Origin: Anaerolineaceae bacterium
GTDB lineage: Bacteria; Chloroflexota; Anaerolineae; Anaerolineales; Anaerolineaceae
Reading direction: 5' to 3'
DNA length: 6,811 bases
NCBI GenBank assembly: GCA_028714615.1
Contig: JAQTMA010000156.1
Span: 1-6,811 of the forward strand
In this document: positions 1-5,135 of the stretch, one piece after another
How the letters are laid out: the number at the start of each line of letters is the position of its first letter
Numbering within the stretch: position 1 is the stretch's first letter
Made by a program: the position numbers and the translations under genes
The notes under the pieces: model-generated
What the model was told of the DNA's origin: nothing
Seen by the model: only the letters and a program-made list of their open reading frames with translations
Database searches by the model: none

Positions 1-377
1 ACTGCCCAGAACACCCGCCAGGCCGCTCCCCAGCGCCCGGGGAGCGGGCCAAACCAGAAATAAAGCACCAGGGCAGTCAGTACCTGGGCAACAACCTGGA
101 CGATGACTGCCGCCAGGTAGAGGCTGATTTTGGCGCGTGAGACCCAGTAGATTCCGATCAGGAGTACCTGGATGATGGGATGCGCGAGCGTGTAAGCAGG
201 CGCTGGCTGTCTCTTGATCAGATCGATGGCGAAGGCAATGTGCGTACCGTAATCGCTGTCCACTGGGGTCATGATGCGGAAGCGATAGACCGGGGCGCTG
301 ACCAGGATCACCATCCCGACCAACACGGTGATAGCGAACCAGTTCTGGCGGCGGAGCAGGACAAGGTTGGAGGCCAT
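1..377 (-). CDS. Partial integral membrane protein, probably a GT-C type glycosyltransferase (N-terminal 125 residues)
   Basis: The frame is open from an ATG at 375-377 to the left edge, so only the first 125 residues are visible. I see a short basic N-terminus (RRQ at 9-11), a first membrane segment at about residues 13-31, a loop containing D40-S-D42, and hydrophobic stretches at about 67-79 and 84-110. A first extracytoplasmic loop with an acidic DxD-like pair after TM1 is typical of GT-C membrane glycosyltransferases that use lipid-linked sugars, so this is the inferred class; the acceptor is unknown. The start is supported by AAGGAG at 385-390 (minus strand) with a 7-nt spacer. The ATG directly follows the TGA of the upstream GT2 with no gap, implying translational coupling. 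Another polytopic membrane protein of the cluster, such as a polymerase, is possible. Confidence 0.72.
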   Translation of the reverse strand, partial: MASNLVLLRRQNWFAITVLVGMVILVSAPVYRFRIMTPVDSDYGTHIAFAIDLIKRQPAPAYTLAHPIIQVLLIGIYWVSRAKISLYLAAVIVQVVAQVLTALVLYFWFGPLPGRWGAAWRVFWA

Positions 378-1316
378 TCAGGTTCTCCTTATCCACTGGC
401 GCAGCTTGAAGTAGACCGGCTTGATGCCGCCCAGGCCGATCAGGCTCAGGCCGGCGTAGAGCATGCGGTGCGTTTCGCTCAAGGCGGTCGGTGGGTGAGC
501 GCGGAGGCTCTTCCCGTAAGAACGCAGGGCTTCGCGCGCGAGACCGCCATCCAGCAGGTAACGGGCGTTCATACGGTGCGCTCCGGCCAGAATGCGTTTT
601 TCCAGGTAGGCATAGGGTTCTGCCAGGGCAGGCTGGGTGCGCATCCACTCGACGATGGCATAAGCTTCGTGGCCGAAACGCGGCGCTTGCGCGACATTCT
701 TGGCAGCAGGGTGGAAGCGCCCGGCTGCCCATATTGCCTTCACATGCACCATGGGAGCCACCTGCGCCAGCCGCAACCAGAGCTGGTGATCCAGCAAAAA
801 CCGGTAGCGTAGATCGAGAAGCCCAACCTGTTGCAAGGCGCTGTGGCGCATAAACACCCCAGGCTGGCCAATGATGTGGAAGGTCATCAGGTCTTCCAGG
901 CCCCAGTCTCCGTAACGCATTACGTTGGTGACCCGCCCCGCAGCGTCGATGGCCTGTACGTCGCTGAAGACCATCCCAGCCTGAGGATGCGCTTGCAAAG
1001 CCTCGACGGCGCTAGCGATAGCGCCCGGTAGATAGAGATCATCCGAGTTCAGCCAGCCGATGATCTCGCCCCGCGCGCGCGCCAGGCCTTTATTGACCCC
1101 GTCCGCCTGGCCCCGGTCTGGCTCGGAAACCCAACCGGCCAAGCGTGGTGCAAATTTCTCGATCATTTCCAGGCTTCCGTCCGTCGAGCCTCCATCCATC
1201 ACATAGTATTCCAGGTTCGGGTAATCCTGCTCTAGGACCGACCGGATAGCCTGTTCAAGGTAAGCCACCTGGTTGAACGAGGGAGTAATGATTGTGACCA
1301 GCGGCAGGACAGCCAT
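378..1316 (-). CDS. Family 2 glycosyltransferase (GT-A fold)
   Basis: A 312-residue protein with the classic GT2 layout: an N-terminal beta strand (VTIITPSFN, 7-15), VMDGGSTDGS at 39-48 for nucleotide binding, the RGQADGVNKGL segment at 68-78, and NSDD at 90-93 supplying the metal-binding DxD-type acids. LDHQLWLRL at 175-183, with D176, fits the catalytic-base region. It should transfer a sugar from a nucleotide donor at the cytoplasmic face of the membrane; donor and acceptor cannot be deduced. The C-terminal third (about 215-312) is a basic helical extension that could aid membrane association. It starts 3 bp after the TAA of the DUF115 gene without a clear Shine-Dalgarno, so it probably depends on coupled translation. 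It ends in TGA directly against the next ATG. Confidence 0.93.
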   Translation of the reverse strand: MAVLPLVTIITPSFNQVAYLEQAIRSVLEQDYPNLEYYVMDGGSTDGSLEMIEKFAPRLAGWVSEPDRGQADGVNKGLARARGEIIGWLNSDDLYLPGAIASAVEALQAHPQAGMVFSDVQAIDAAGRVTNVMRYGDWGLEDLMTFHIIGQPGVFMRHSALQQVGLLDLRYRFLLDHQLWLRLAQVAPMVHVKAIWAAGRFHPAAKNVAQAPRFGHEAYAIVEWMRTQPALAEPYAYLEKRILAGAHRMNARYLLDGGLAREALRSYGKSLRAHPPTALSETHRMLYAGLSLIGLGGIKPVYFKLRQWIRRT

Positions 1317-1319
1317 AGC

Positions 1320-2132
1320 TTAAAACAGGCTTTCGTAATCAACCTTTGGAAAGACCGCCAGTTTCCCCCCAACCGTGGCATCCACCACGGAGCGGCCGTC
1401 CGCCTCAAACGTCCGGCGGGCCAGGCGGTAGGCATCTTCCCATTGGACCAGATCAGGGAGCTGCCAGCGGAAACCTTTGCCAAAGTAGCCCGGGTCGAAG
1501 TGGTTCGGATCGTCGCCCTGTGAAACGACGGTTGCATTCGGTTTTCCTTGGGTGACGTAATTATGGTCCACCCCAACCAGGACGACCTGCGAGAAACCCA
1601 GGAAGTAAGCGACCTGGAGCGCAGTGTAGGTGACCGTCCCTCCCTCCCACAGGCGCCCGCGAATATCGCGAGCAAATTTCGGGCCGGTGTAGGTGGTGTG
1701 GAGATAGAACAGGTTTTCCTGCGGCTTGAGCCAGCGGCGCGCCCGCCAGGAAACAAAGCGAGGCATGGCCAGGTTTTGAATTTCGGCGGCGGACTGTTCG
1801 ATGACCAGGTCGTTGATCGATATGTAGTAGCTGGTGGAAAAACCAAGCTCCGGGAATGCCAGGTAGATGCGGTTCTGGCCCAGGGTAAACTCATTTCGCA
1901 ATCGCGAAAGGTCGGTCTGTTTCAGGCTGGGGCCGTTCCCGATGATGAAGAAGCGTTCGCCCCGATGCTGATCCTTCAGCGCAGCCAACCGCCGGACCGA
2001 ATCGCGGCGCCAGGGATGCAGCGCAGCGGCAGGCCATTGGCTGGCCCGGTTCAGCGCATCACGGCTCTCGCGCAGCACGTTGACGACCGGCGCCGGCAGC
2101 GCGGTTTTGAGCGACTCTCGCAGGGCGCTCAC
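1320..2132 (-). CDS. DUF115 / MptE-like protein with GT42-like motifs, candidate CMP-sugar-dependent transferase
   Basis: A 270-residue protein. After a basic helical N-terminus (1-58) comes FFIIGNGPSL (61-70), then QNRIY (86-90), GGTVTYTALQVAYFLGF (164-180), VGVDHNY (186-192), NHFDPGYFGKG (210-220) and DATVGGKL (251-258). This order fits the DUF115/6-hydroxymethylpterin pyrophosphokinase MptE-like family found in surface-glycan and flagellin-glycosylation loci. The GNGPSLK start, the small-residue helix followed by G-[IV]-D, and a late His also resemble GT42 sialyltransferases such as Campylobacter Cst-II. Lying close to a CMP-sugar synthetase, a role as CMP-sugar transferase is plausible but inferred. 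The start is GTG at 2130-2132, overlapping the TGA of the SDR gene by 4 bp (GTGA); no strong Shine-Dalgarno is seen. It ends in TAA. Confidence 0.82.
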   Translation of the reverse strand: MSALRESLKTALPAPVVNVLRESRDALNRASQWPAAALHPWRRDSVRRLAALKDQHRGERFFIIGNGPSLKQTDLSRLRNEFTLGQNRIYLAFPELGFSTSYYISINDLVIEQSAAEIQNLAMPRFVSWRARRWLKPQENLFYLHTTYTGPKFARDIRGRLWEGGTVTYTALQVAYFLGFSQVVLVGVDHNYVTQGKPNATVVSQGDDPNHFDPGYFGKGFRWQLPDLVQWEDAYRLARRTFEADGRSVVDATVGGKLAVFPKVDYESLF

Positions 2133-2890
2133 TCGGTGCTTAACCTGGCCGTGGCGCCGCCATCTACGATCATCGCCTGGCCGGTCATGAAGGAAGATTG
2201 GGTATTGTCTGCCAGGAAGTAGATGGCGTGGGCAATCTCTTCTGGCTGCCCGATGCGGCCATTGACCGTCTTGCGAGCCAGGTTTTCCAGGCGCACGTGC
2301 ATATCCTCGCCGGCCAGGTGACCGCGACTCATGCCCGAGCGCAGCATGGGGGTGTCGACCGCCCCCGGCAAAATGGCGTTCACGCGGATGTTGTCCCGCG
2401 CGAATTCGATGGCCATCGCCCGCGTCAGCGCCAGCAGCCCCCCCTTACTGGCTGCGTAAGCGGAGATGTTCATCGAGGTAGCCACTGCGTGGACCGACGA
2501 GACGTTCACGATGGCAGCCCCGTCCGCTGCCTTGAGCAGAGGGTATGCCAGCTTCGCACCCAAAAACACCGCGCGCAGGTTGGAGGCCATAACCGCGTCC
2601 CACTCTTCTACGCTGGTCTCCAACAAAGGCTTGGAAACCTGCAGCCCAGCGTTGTTGACCACGGCGTGCAAGCAAGTAGTGAAAGCGTGGGCCTGCTCGT
2701 AGATGGCCTGCAACTCCTCCGGTTTGGAGATATCCGCCTGGATGAAGCGGCCTTGGGTGGGGAAACCATCGCCGAAAGGCGCGCGATCCACGCCGATCAC
2801 CTGCCACCCAGCCTGAGCGAAAACCTGAACGATTGCGCGGCCAATTCCGCCCGCCGCACCGGTGATCATCATCCTGCGAGTTTCACTCAT
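2129..2890 (-). CDS. Short-chain dehydrogenase/reductase (SDR, classical type)
   Basis: A 253-residue cytosolic oxidoreductase of normal SDR length. TGAAGGIG at 10-17 is the dinucleotide-binding TGxxxGxG motif. D35 at the end of the second beta strand favours NAD(H) over NADP(H). NNAG is at 79-82, N104 is in the alpha-4 region, and the catalytic set is S132, Y145 and K149 (YAASK). The C-terminal GQAMIVDGG (237-245) is the usual SDR ending. It probably oxidises or reduces a hydroxyl/keto group on a sugar or acid precursor. I chose the ATG at 2888-2890 because AAAGGA (2895-2900) precedes it and it places the glycine motif correctly; an upstream in-frame ATG at 2938 would add 16 unlikely residues overlapping the dehydrogenase gene. 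The gap to the upstream stop is 16 bp. Confidence 0.94.
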   Translation of the reverse strand: MSETRRMMITGAAGGIGRAIVQVFAQAGWQVIGVDRAPFGDGFPTQGRFIQADISKPEELQAIYEQAHAFTTCLHAVVNNAGLQVSKPLLETSVEEWDAVMASNLRAVFLGAKLAYPLLKAADGAAIVNVSSVHAVATSMNISAYAASKGGLLALTRAMAIEFARDNIRVNAILPGAVDTPMLRSGMSRGHLAGEDMHVRLENLARKTVNGRIGQPEEIAHAIYFLADNTQSSFMTGQAMIVDGGATARLSTE

Positions 2891-2906
2891 GGTTTCCTTT
2901 CCCAGC

Positions 2907-3857
2907 TCACAAACCCGGATGCGCAATCCCCAGGCCATCTAGCAGGTTGCGGATGGTGTTCCAATGCACCTTCTCCCAGGCAGCCGGGCTGGAATTGGAA
3001 TTATGCGGGGCAAGCAGCACGTTATCCATGCTTAATAATGGGCTGTCGTGCGGCAGGGGCTCGACCTCGAAAACATCCAGGGCTGCACCACCCAGGTGGC
3101 CGCTGGCGAGTGCTGCTACCAGCGCTTGCTCGTCGACCACCGGACCGCGAGCGGTGTTGATCAACACCGCCCCTGCCTTGGTCTGGGCCAGGCTCTCTGC
3201 GTTGATCAGGTGGAAGCTGGTCGGGTTCAAGTCACAGTTCAAACTGATGTAATCCGCCTCAGCCAGCAGTTGTTCAAAAGCGACCATATGCACGCTACAC
3301 TCGCGCAGGAATAATGGGGCAATCGGTACGATATCATTACCGAGCAGGCGCATGCCAAACGCCTGCGCGCGGTGTAGCACAGCCTTACCGACGTTGCCCA
3401 CCCCAACCACGCCCAGGGTGCATTCGCTAAGCGAACGCCCAGGCAGTTTCTCCCAACGCCCCTGCTTCATCTCGCGGTCCATCCACGGCTGGCGGCGAGC
3501 AAACGCCAAAACGTAAGCCAGCACGCTATCGGAGACCGGGGTTGTGAAGGCGTTAGGCGTGTTTCTCACGGTAACCCCCAGGCAAGCGGCTGCCTTGCAG
3601 TCGATCGAATCGATGCCGGTGCCCCATTTGGAGATCACTTTCAAGCGCGGGGAGCAGGCCTCCAACACTTGGGCGGTGAAACGGTCGTCGCCGCAAATCA
3701 CGCCGTCGAACTGGCCGGCATAACCGAGCAATTCCGCTTCGGATAGGCGCTCGTGCACTTCTGGAACGATCAGCTCCAGCCCGTAGCCTTCCAGCACGGA
3801 ACGGAAGCGGTTGAGGAAGGGGATTAAATAGGGGGCTGATAGTAAGACGGTAGGCAT
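2907..3857 (-). CDS. D-2-hydroxyacid dehydrogenase (phosphoglycerate dehydrogenase-like), NAD-dependent
   Basis: A 316-residue protein of the D-isomer-specific 2-hydroxyacid dehydrogenase family, at the usual length for forms without a regulatory domain. KWGTGIDSID (77-86) is the substrate-binding loop. GVGNVG at 152-157 is the NAD-binding GxGxxG. D175, at the end of the next strand (GNDIVP), points to NAD. The catalytic triad is R237 (NTARGPVVDE), E266 (DVFEVEPL) and H285 (APHNSN). It interconverts a 2-keto acid and a D-2-hydroxy acid. In this context it more likely makes a building block or precursor for the CMP-activated residue than serine, though that is inferred. Start ATG at 3855-3857; no Shine-Dalgarno is visible upstream (GAGCCACCC), but a TATAAT lies close by. 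The 56-bp gap from neuA is the largest gene-to-gene gap outside the insert. Confidence 0.92.
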   Translation of the reverse strand: MPTVLLSAPYLIPFLNRFRSVLEGYGLELIVPEVHERLSEAELLGYAGQFDGVICGDDRFTAQVLEACSPRLKVISKWGTGIDSIDCKAAACLGVTVRNTPNAFTTPVSDSVLAYVLAFARRQPWMDREMKQGRWEKLPGRSLSECTLGVVGVGNVGKAVLHRAQAFGMRLLGNDIVPIAPLFLRECSVHMVAFEQLLAEADYISLNCDLNPTSFHLINAESLAQTKAGAVLINTARGPVVDEQALVAALASGHLGGAALDVFEVEPLPHDSPLLSMDNVLLAPHNSNSSPAAWEKVHWNTIRNLLDGLGIAHPGL

Positions 3858-3868
3858 GGGTGGCTCAA

Positions 3869-3896
3869 ATTATAATACGAAAGGGAGGAAAGCCAC
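3869..3896 (-). promoter_or_regulatory. Possible internal promoter with a perfect -10 box, flanked by a short inverted repeat
   Basis: In the 56-bp gap before the hydroxyacid dehydrogenase, the minus strand carries a perfect TATAAT (3869-3874), within TATTATAAT, in an otherwise GC-rich region. No good -35 (TTGACA-like) sits 17 nt upstream; the nearest sequence is around TGGCTT. Initiation about 7 nt downstream would leave a leader of only about 4-5 nt, matching the lack of a Shine-Dalgarno. A 6-bp inverted repeat (GTGGCT 3860-3865, AGCCAC 3891-3896) brackets the box and could be an operator or be chance. It would let the dehydrogenase and downstream genes be expressed apart from the upstream genes. 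Confidence 0.3.
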
Positions 3897-3913
3897 GGCG
3901 ATAAGGCAACAGG

Positions 3914-4585
3914 TCAATCAGAATTTCGCCTTTTTGCTAAAAAGTCGGCAATCTCGAACTCCAGCAGGTTGTCGATATCCCAGGCCTCTTCCGAGGAAAT
4001 CTCGAACATCAGCGGCCTTTCACCAAGGCGGTTGCGGCGGGTTTGCAAGGTTCCCGGCTGGAACATATACAGACACGAGTTCTCCAGGTACATTGGCGGA
4101 AGGTCCTGGGTGCGCAGCAAGACGTTCGGATCGTGGTTGACCGGACGTCCCTGCCCATCCCACAGGCGCGTCAACAGGCGGGTGACGGTGAAGAGCGAGT
4201 CGTGGGCCGGGTAATCTTTTAACATGGCGTGGATCGCACGGGAGATCGTCTCTGCGCGCAACAGCGGGTTGGTCGAGTGTGTCTGCAGATACCAGTCCCC
4301 CGAAACCATCGAGACATCGTGCAACAGGATTTCGTTCATCGAGACGTCGTCAGGGCGCAGATTCTCCGGCCGCTCAATGACGCGCACACGGGGAAAGTGG
4401 TTCGCGATACCCGCGGCGATGACCGGGCTGTCGGTATCGACGACGGTTTGTTCGATTTCCGGCACTTGTTCGAGCGTGCGAAGGATATGCTGGTAGAGGG
4501 GAATGCCAGCCAGCGGGCGGAAGTTCTTCTCCGGTACCCGCTCGGAGTGATGGCGCATGGGAACGAGAGCGATGATGGAGGGCAT
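3914..4585 (-). CDS. NeuA-like acylneuraminate/CMP-sugar cytidylyltransferase
   Basis: A 223-residue member of the acylneuraminate cytidylyltransferase family, which joins CMP from CTP to a sugar acid (sialic, legionaminic, pseudaminic or Kdo-like) and releases pyrophosphate. The N-terminal strand and nucleotide loop read LVPMRHHSERVPEKN (7-21), a variant of the usual PARGGSKGIPRKN with R11, K20 and N21 retained. PLAGIPL follows at 24-30, the donor-side LQTHSTNPLLR is at 100-110 (usual LQPTSPLR), and the metal-binding pair is D203 and D205 (EAWDIDN). The exact substrate is unknown, and the HHSERVP variant suggests a subgroup apart from true NeuA. I place the start at the ATG 4583-4585. An in-frame run back to a TTG at 4625-4627 only translates the flanking heptamer repeat. 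The repeat lies where a Shine-Dalgarno should be. It ends in TGA. Confidence 0.9.
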   Translation of the reverse strand: MPSIIALVPMRHHSERVPEKNFRPLAGIPLYQHILRTLEQVPEIEQTVVDTDSPVIAAGIANHFPRVRVIERPENLRPDDVSMNEILLHDVSMVSGDWYLQTHSTNPLLRAETISRAIHAMLKDYPAHDSLFTVTRLLTRLWDGQGRPVNHDPNVLLRTQDLPPMYLENSCLYMFQPGTLQTRRNRLGERPLMFEISSEEAWDIDNLLEFEIADFLAKRRNSD

Positions 4586-4589
4586 ATTA

Positions 4590-4627
4590 AAGGTTGAAGG
4601 ATAAAGGATGAAGGATGAAGAGAACAA
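4590..4627 (+). repeat. Left inverted repeat: four tandem heptamers plus an AAGAGAACAA tail
   Basis: Read on the plus strand (into the insert), four 7-bp units follow each other: GGTTGAA (4592-4598), GGATAAA (4599-4605), GGATGAA (4606-4612) and GGATGAA (4613-4619), then GAGAACAA. Positions 4597-4627 pair with 5105-5135 in inverted orientation at 28 of 31 positions. Each unit keeps a stop codon (TGA, TAA, TGA, TGA) despite its base changes. Because the period is 7, successive stops fall in different frames. The outer end lies 4 bp from the neuA start codon. Confidence 0.88.
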
Positions 4628-4686
4628 TTTTAGAAATACAGAGGATATAAATGATAGGGGGCATAATGACTTAAGGAACTGGGGGA

Positions 4687-5058
4687 TTATTTGGTTGGTT
4701 TATTCTCGCGCGATTTCACTTTTTTGACAATTGTTATAAAGATGGCAATCAGTTCACATGTTTCTTTGAGGTATTCATCAATTTTACCAATTGGTACAAT
4801 TATGCTATCGCATAACAATTCAAGCCAGTAAGATGTCTCATCCAACTCCTGAAGAGCACCTTCCACTTTACTAATAAAATCCGCATCCGATTTAGAACGC
4901 GTGGCCTCCCGATAATGGGCTCCAACTGAGGTGCCTGACCGGAGCAACTACTTCCCAATCACCTGAGCCTCGGTTGTTTTCGGCAACCCAGAGTATAAGC
5001 TGAAAATGCTCAGCGCGTACTTCTTGGTCCGTGTTCTTAAATCAGGATTATCCGTCAT
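4687..5058 (-). pseudogene. Four-helix-bundle protein (S23 / 23S rRNA intervening-sequence family), interrupted by an in-frame TAG at codon 37
   Basis: From ATG at 5056-5058, behind an excellent Shine-Dalgarno, the frame encodes MTDNPDLRTRTKKYALSIFS and 16 more residues, then TAG at 4948-4950, then 86 further in-frame residues ending in TAA at 4687-4689. The total of 123 codons matches the usual family length. The downstream part has the family signature RSGTSVGAHYREATRSKS and a helical core (VEGALQELDETSYWLELL). The family normally has Gln-Leu-Leu-Arg where the stop sits, so CAG to TAG is the simplest explanation. A TTG directly after the stop could permit reinitiation of an 86-residue fragment lacking helix 1. 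The standalone protein's role is unknown; relatives sit in Leptospira-type 23S rRNA insertions, and related Avd proteins help diversity-generating retroelements. There is no rRNA or reverse transcriptase here. Readthrough or sequencing error remain possible. Confidence 0.87.
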
Positions 5059-5063
5059 TAACC

Positions 5064-5069
5064 CCTCCT
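5064..5069 (-). promoter_or_regulatory. Strong ribosome binding site of the four-helix-bundle gene
   Basis: AGGAGG on the minus strand ends 5 nt before the ATG at 5056-5058 (spacer GGTTA). It fixes the true start of the four-helix gene and shows that the 36 codons before the TAG are a genuine N-terminus. It is the strongest Shine-Dalgarno in the window. It lies inside the insert, so the cargo brings its own translation signal. Confidence 0.85.
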
Positions 5070-5080
5070 ACTTTGACCTA

Positions 5081-5121
5081 TTCTTCATCCCTGCTCTTTC
5101 GTTCTTGTTTTCTTCATCCCT
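5081..5121 (+). repeat. 12-bp direct repeat inside the right end of the insert
   Basis: TTCTTCATCCCT occurs at 5081-5092 and again at 5110-5121, a spacing of 29 bp. The outer copy is part of the right inverted repeat; the inner one lies between it and the four-helix ribosome binding site. On the minus strand each reads AGGGATGAAGAA, so both include the TGA-bearing heptamer. The inner copy could be a decayed or subterminal recognition site. Confidence 0.6.
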
Positions 5122-5135
5122 CATCCTTCATCCTT
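5105..5135 (-). repeat. Right inverted repeat: three tandem heptamers plus an AAGAAAACAA tail
   Basis: Read on the minus strand (into the insert) it is AA, then GGATGAA (5133-5127), GGATGAG (5126-5120), GGATGAA (5119-5113) and GAAAACAA. It matches the left repeat at 28 of 31 positions. The first heptamers encode the final K-D-E-G of the upstream GT2, and its stop TGA is at 5121-5123. The other two frames stop at 5128-5130 and 5114-5116, so the repeat ends translation in every frame. Confidence 0.88.

Larger units (their letters stand above)
4590..5135 (-). mobile_element. Candidate small non-autonomous mobile element bounded by heptamer-based inverted repeats, carrying a four-helix-bundle gene
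   Basis: Between the GT2 and neuA genes sits an insert of about 540 bp (4597-5135 by the matched repeats; degenerate heptamers extend to 4590). Its ends are inverted repeats of 31 bp with 28 matches, all three differences being transitions. Inside is one gene of the four-helix-bundle S23/IVP family, now carrying a stop. Sampled rows of the gene body are about 33-43% GC, against about 60-67% in flanking genes. No transposase is present, so movement would need factors acting in trans. I found no convincing target-site duplication (outer left TATTAAAGG, outer right GTACGTGAT). A repeat-flanked cassette spread by recombination is the alternative. Confidence 0.6.

Noticed and set aside
180..812. 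Plus-strand open frames at 180-812 and 491-853
   Set aside because: Both lie opposite the GT2 and membrane-protein genes, have no motif, and reflect GC-rich codon bias.
1232..1894. Minus-strand 220-codon frame overlapping DUF115 and GT2
   Set aside because: It is out of frame with both well-supported genes and has low-complexity Ser/Arg/Trp composition.
2129..2938. Longer SDR start at 2938
   Set aside because: The extra 16 residues overlap the dehydrogenase coding region, while the ATG at 2890 has a Shine-Dalgarno and fits the family N-terminus.
2198..3160. 320-codon open frame on the plus strand
   Set aside because: It is a shadow opposite the SDR and hydroxyacid dehydrogenase genes, is rich in His, Gln and Arg without domain motifs, and crosses two real genes.
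3903..3932. AAGGC/GCCTT inverted repeat with T run as terminator
   Set aside because: The stem is only 5 bp with a 20-nt loop, and the T run is on the plus strand, opposite to transcription.
4590..4620. CRISPR-like array
   Set aside because: The units are 7 bp and directly tandem, with no spacers and no cas genes.
4687..5058. Diversity-generating retroelement or 23S rRNA intervening sequence
   Set aside because: The protein family could suggest either, but there is no reverse transcriptase, no template/variable repeat pair and no rRNA sequence around it.
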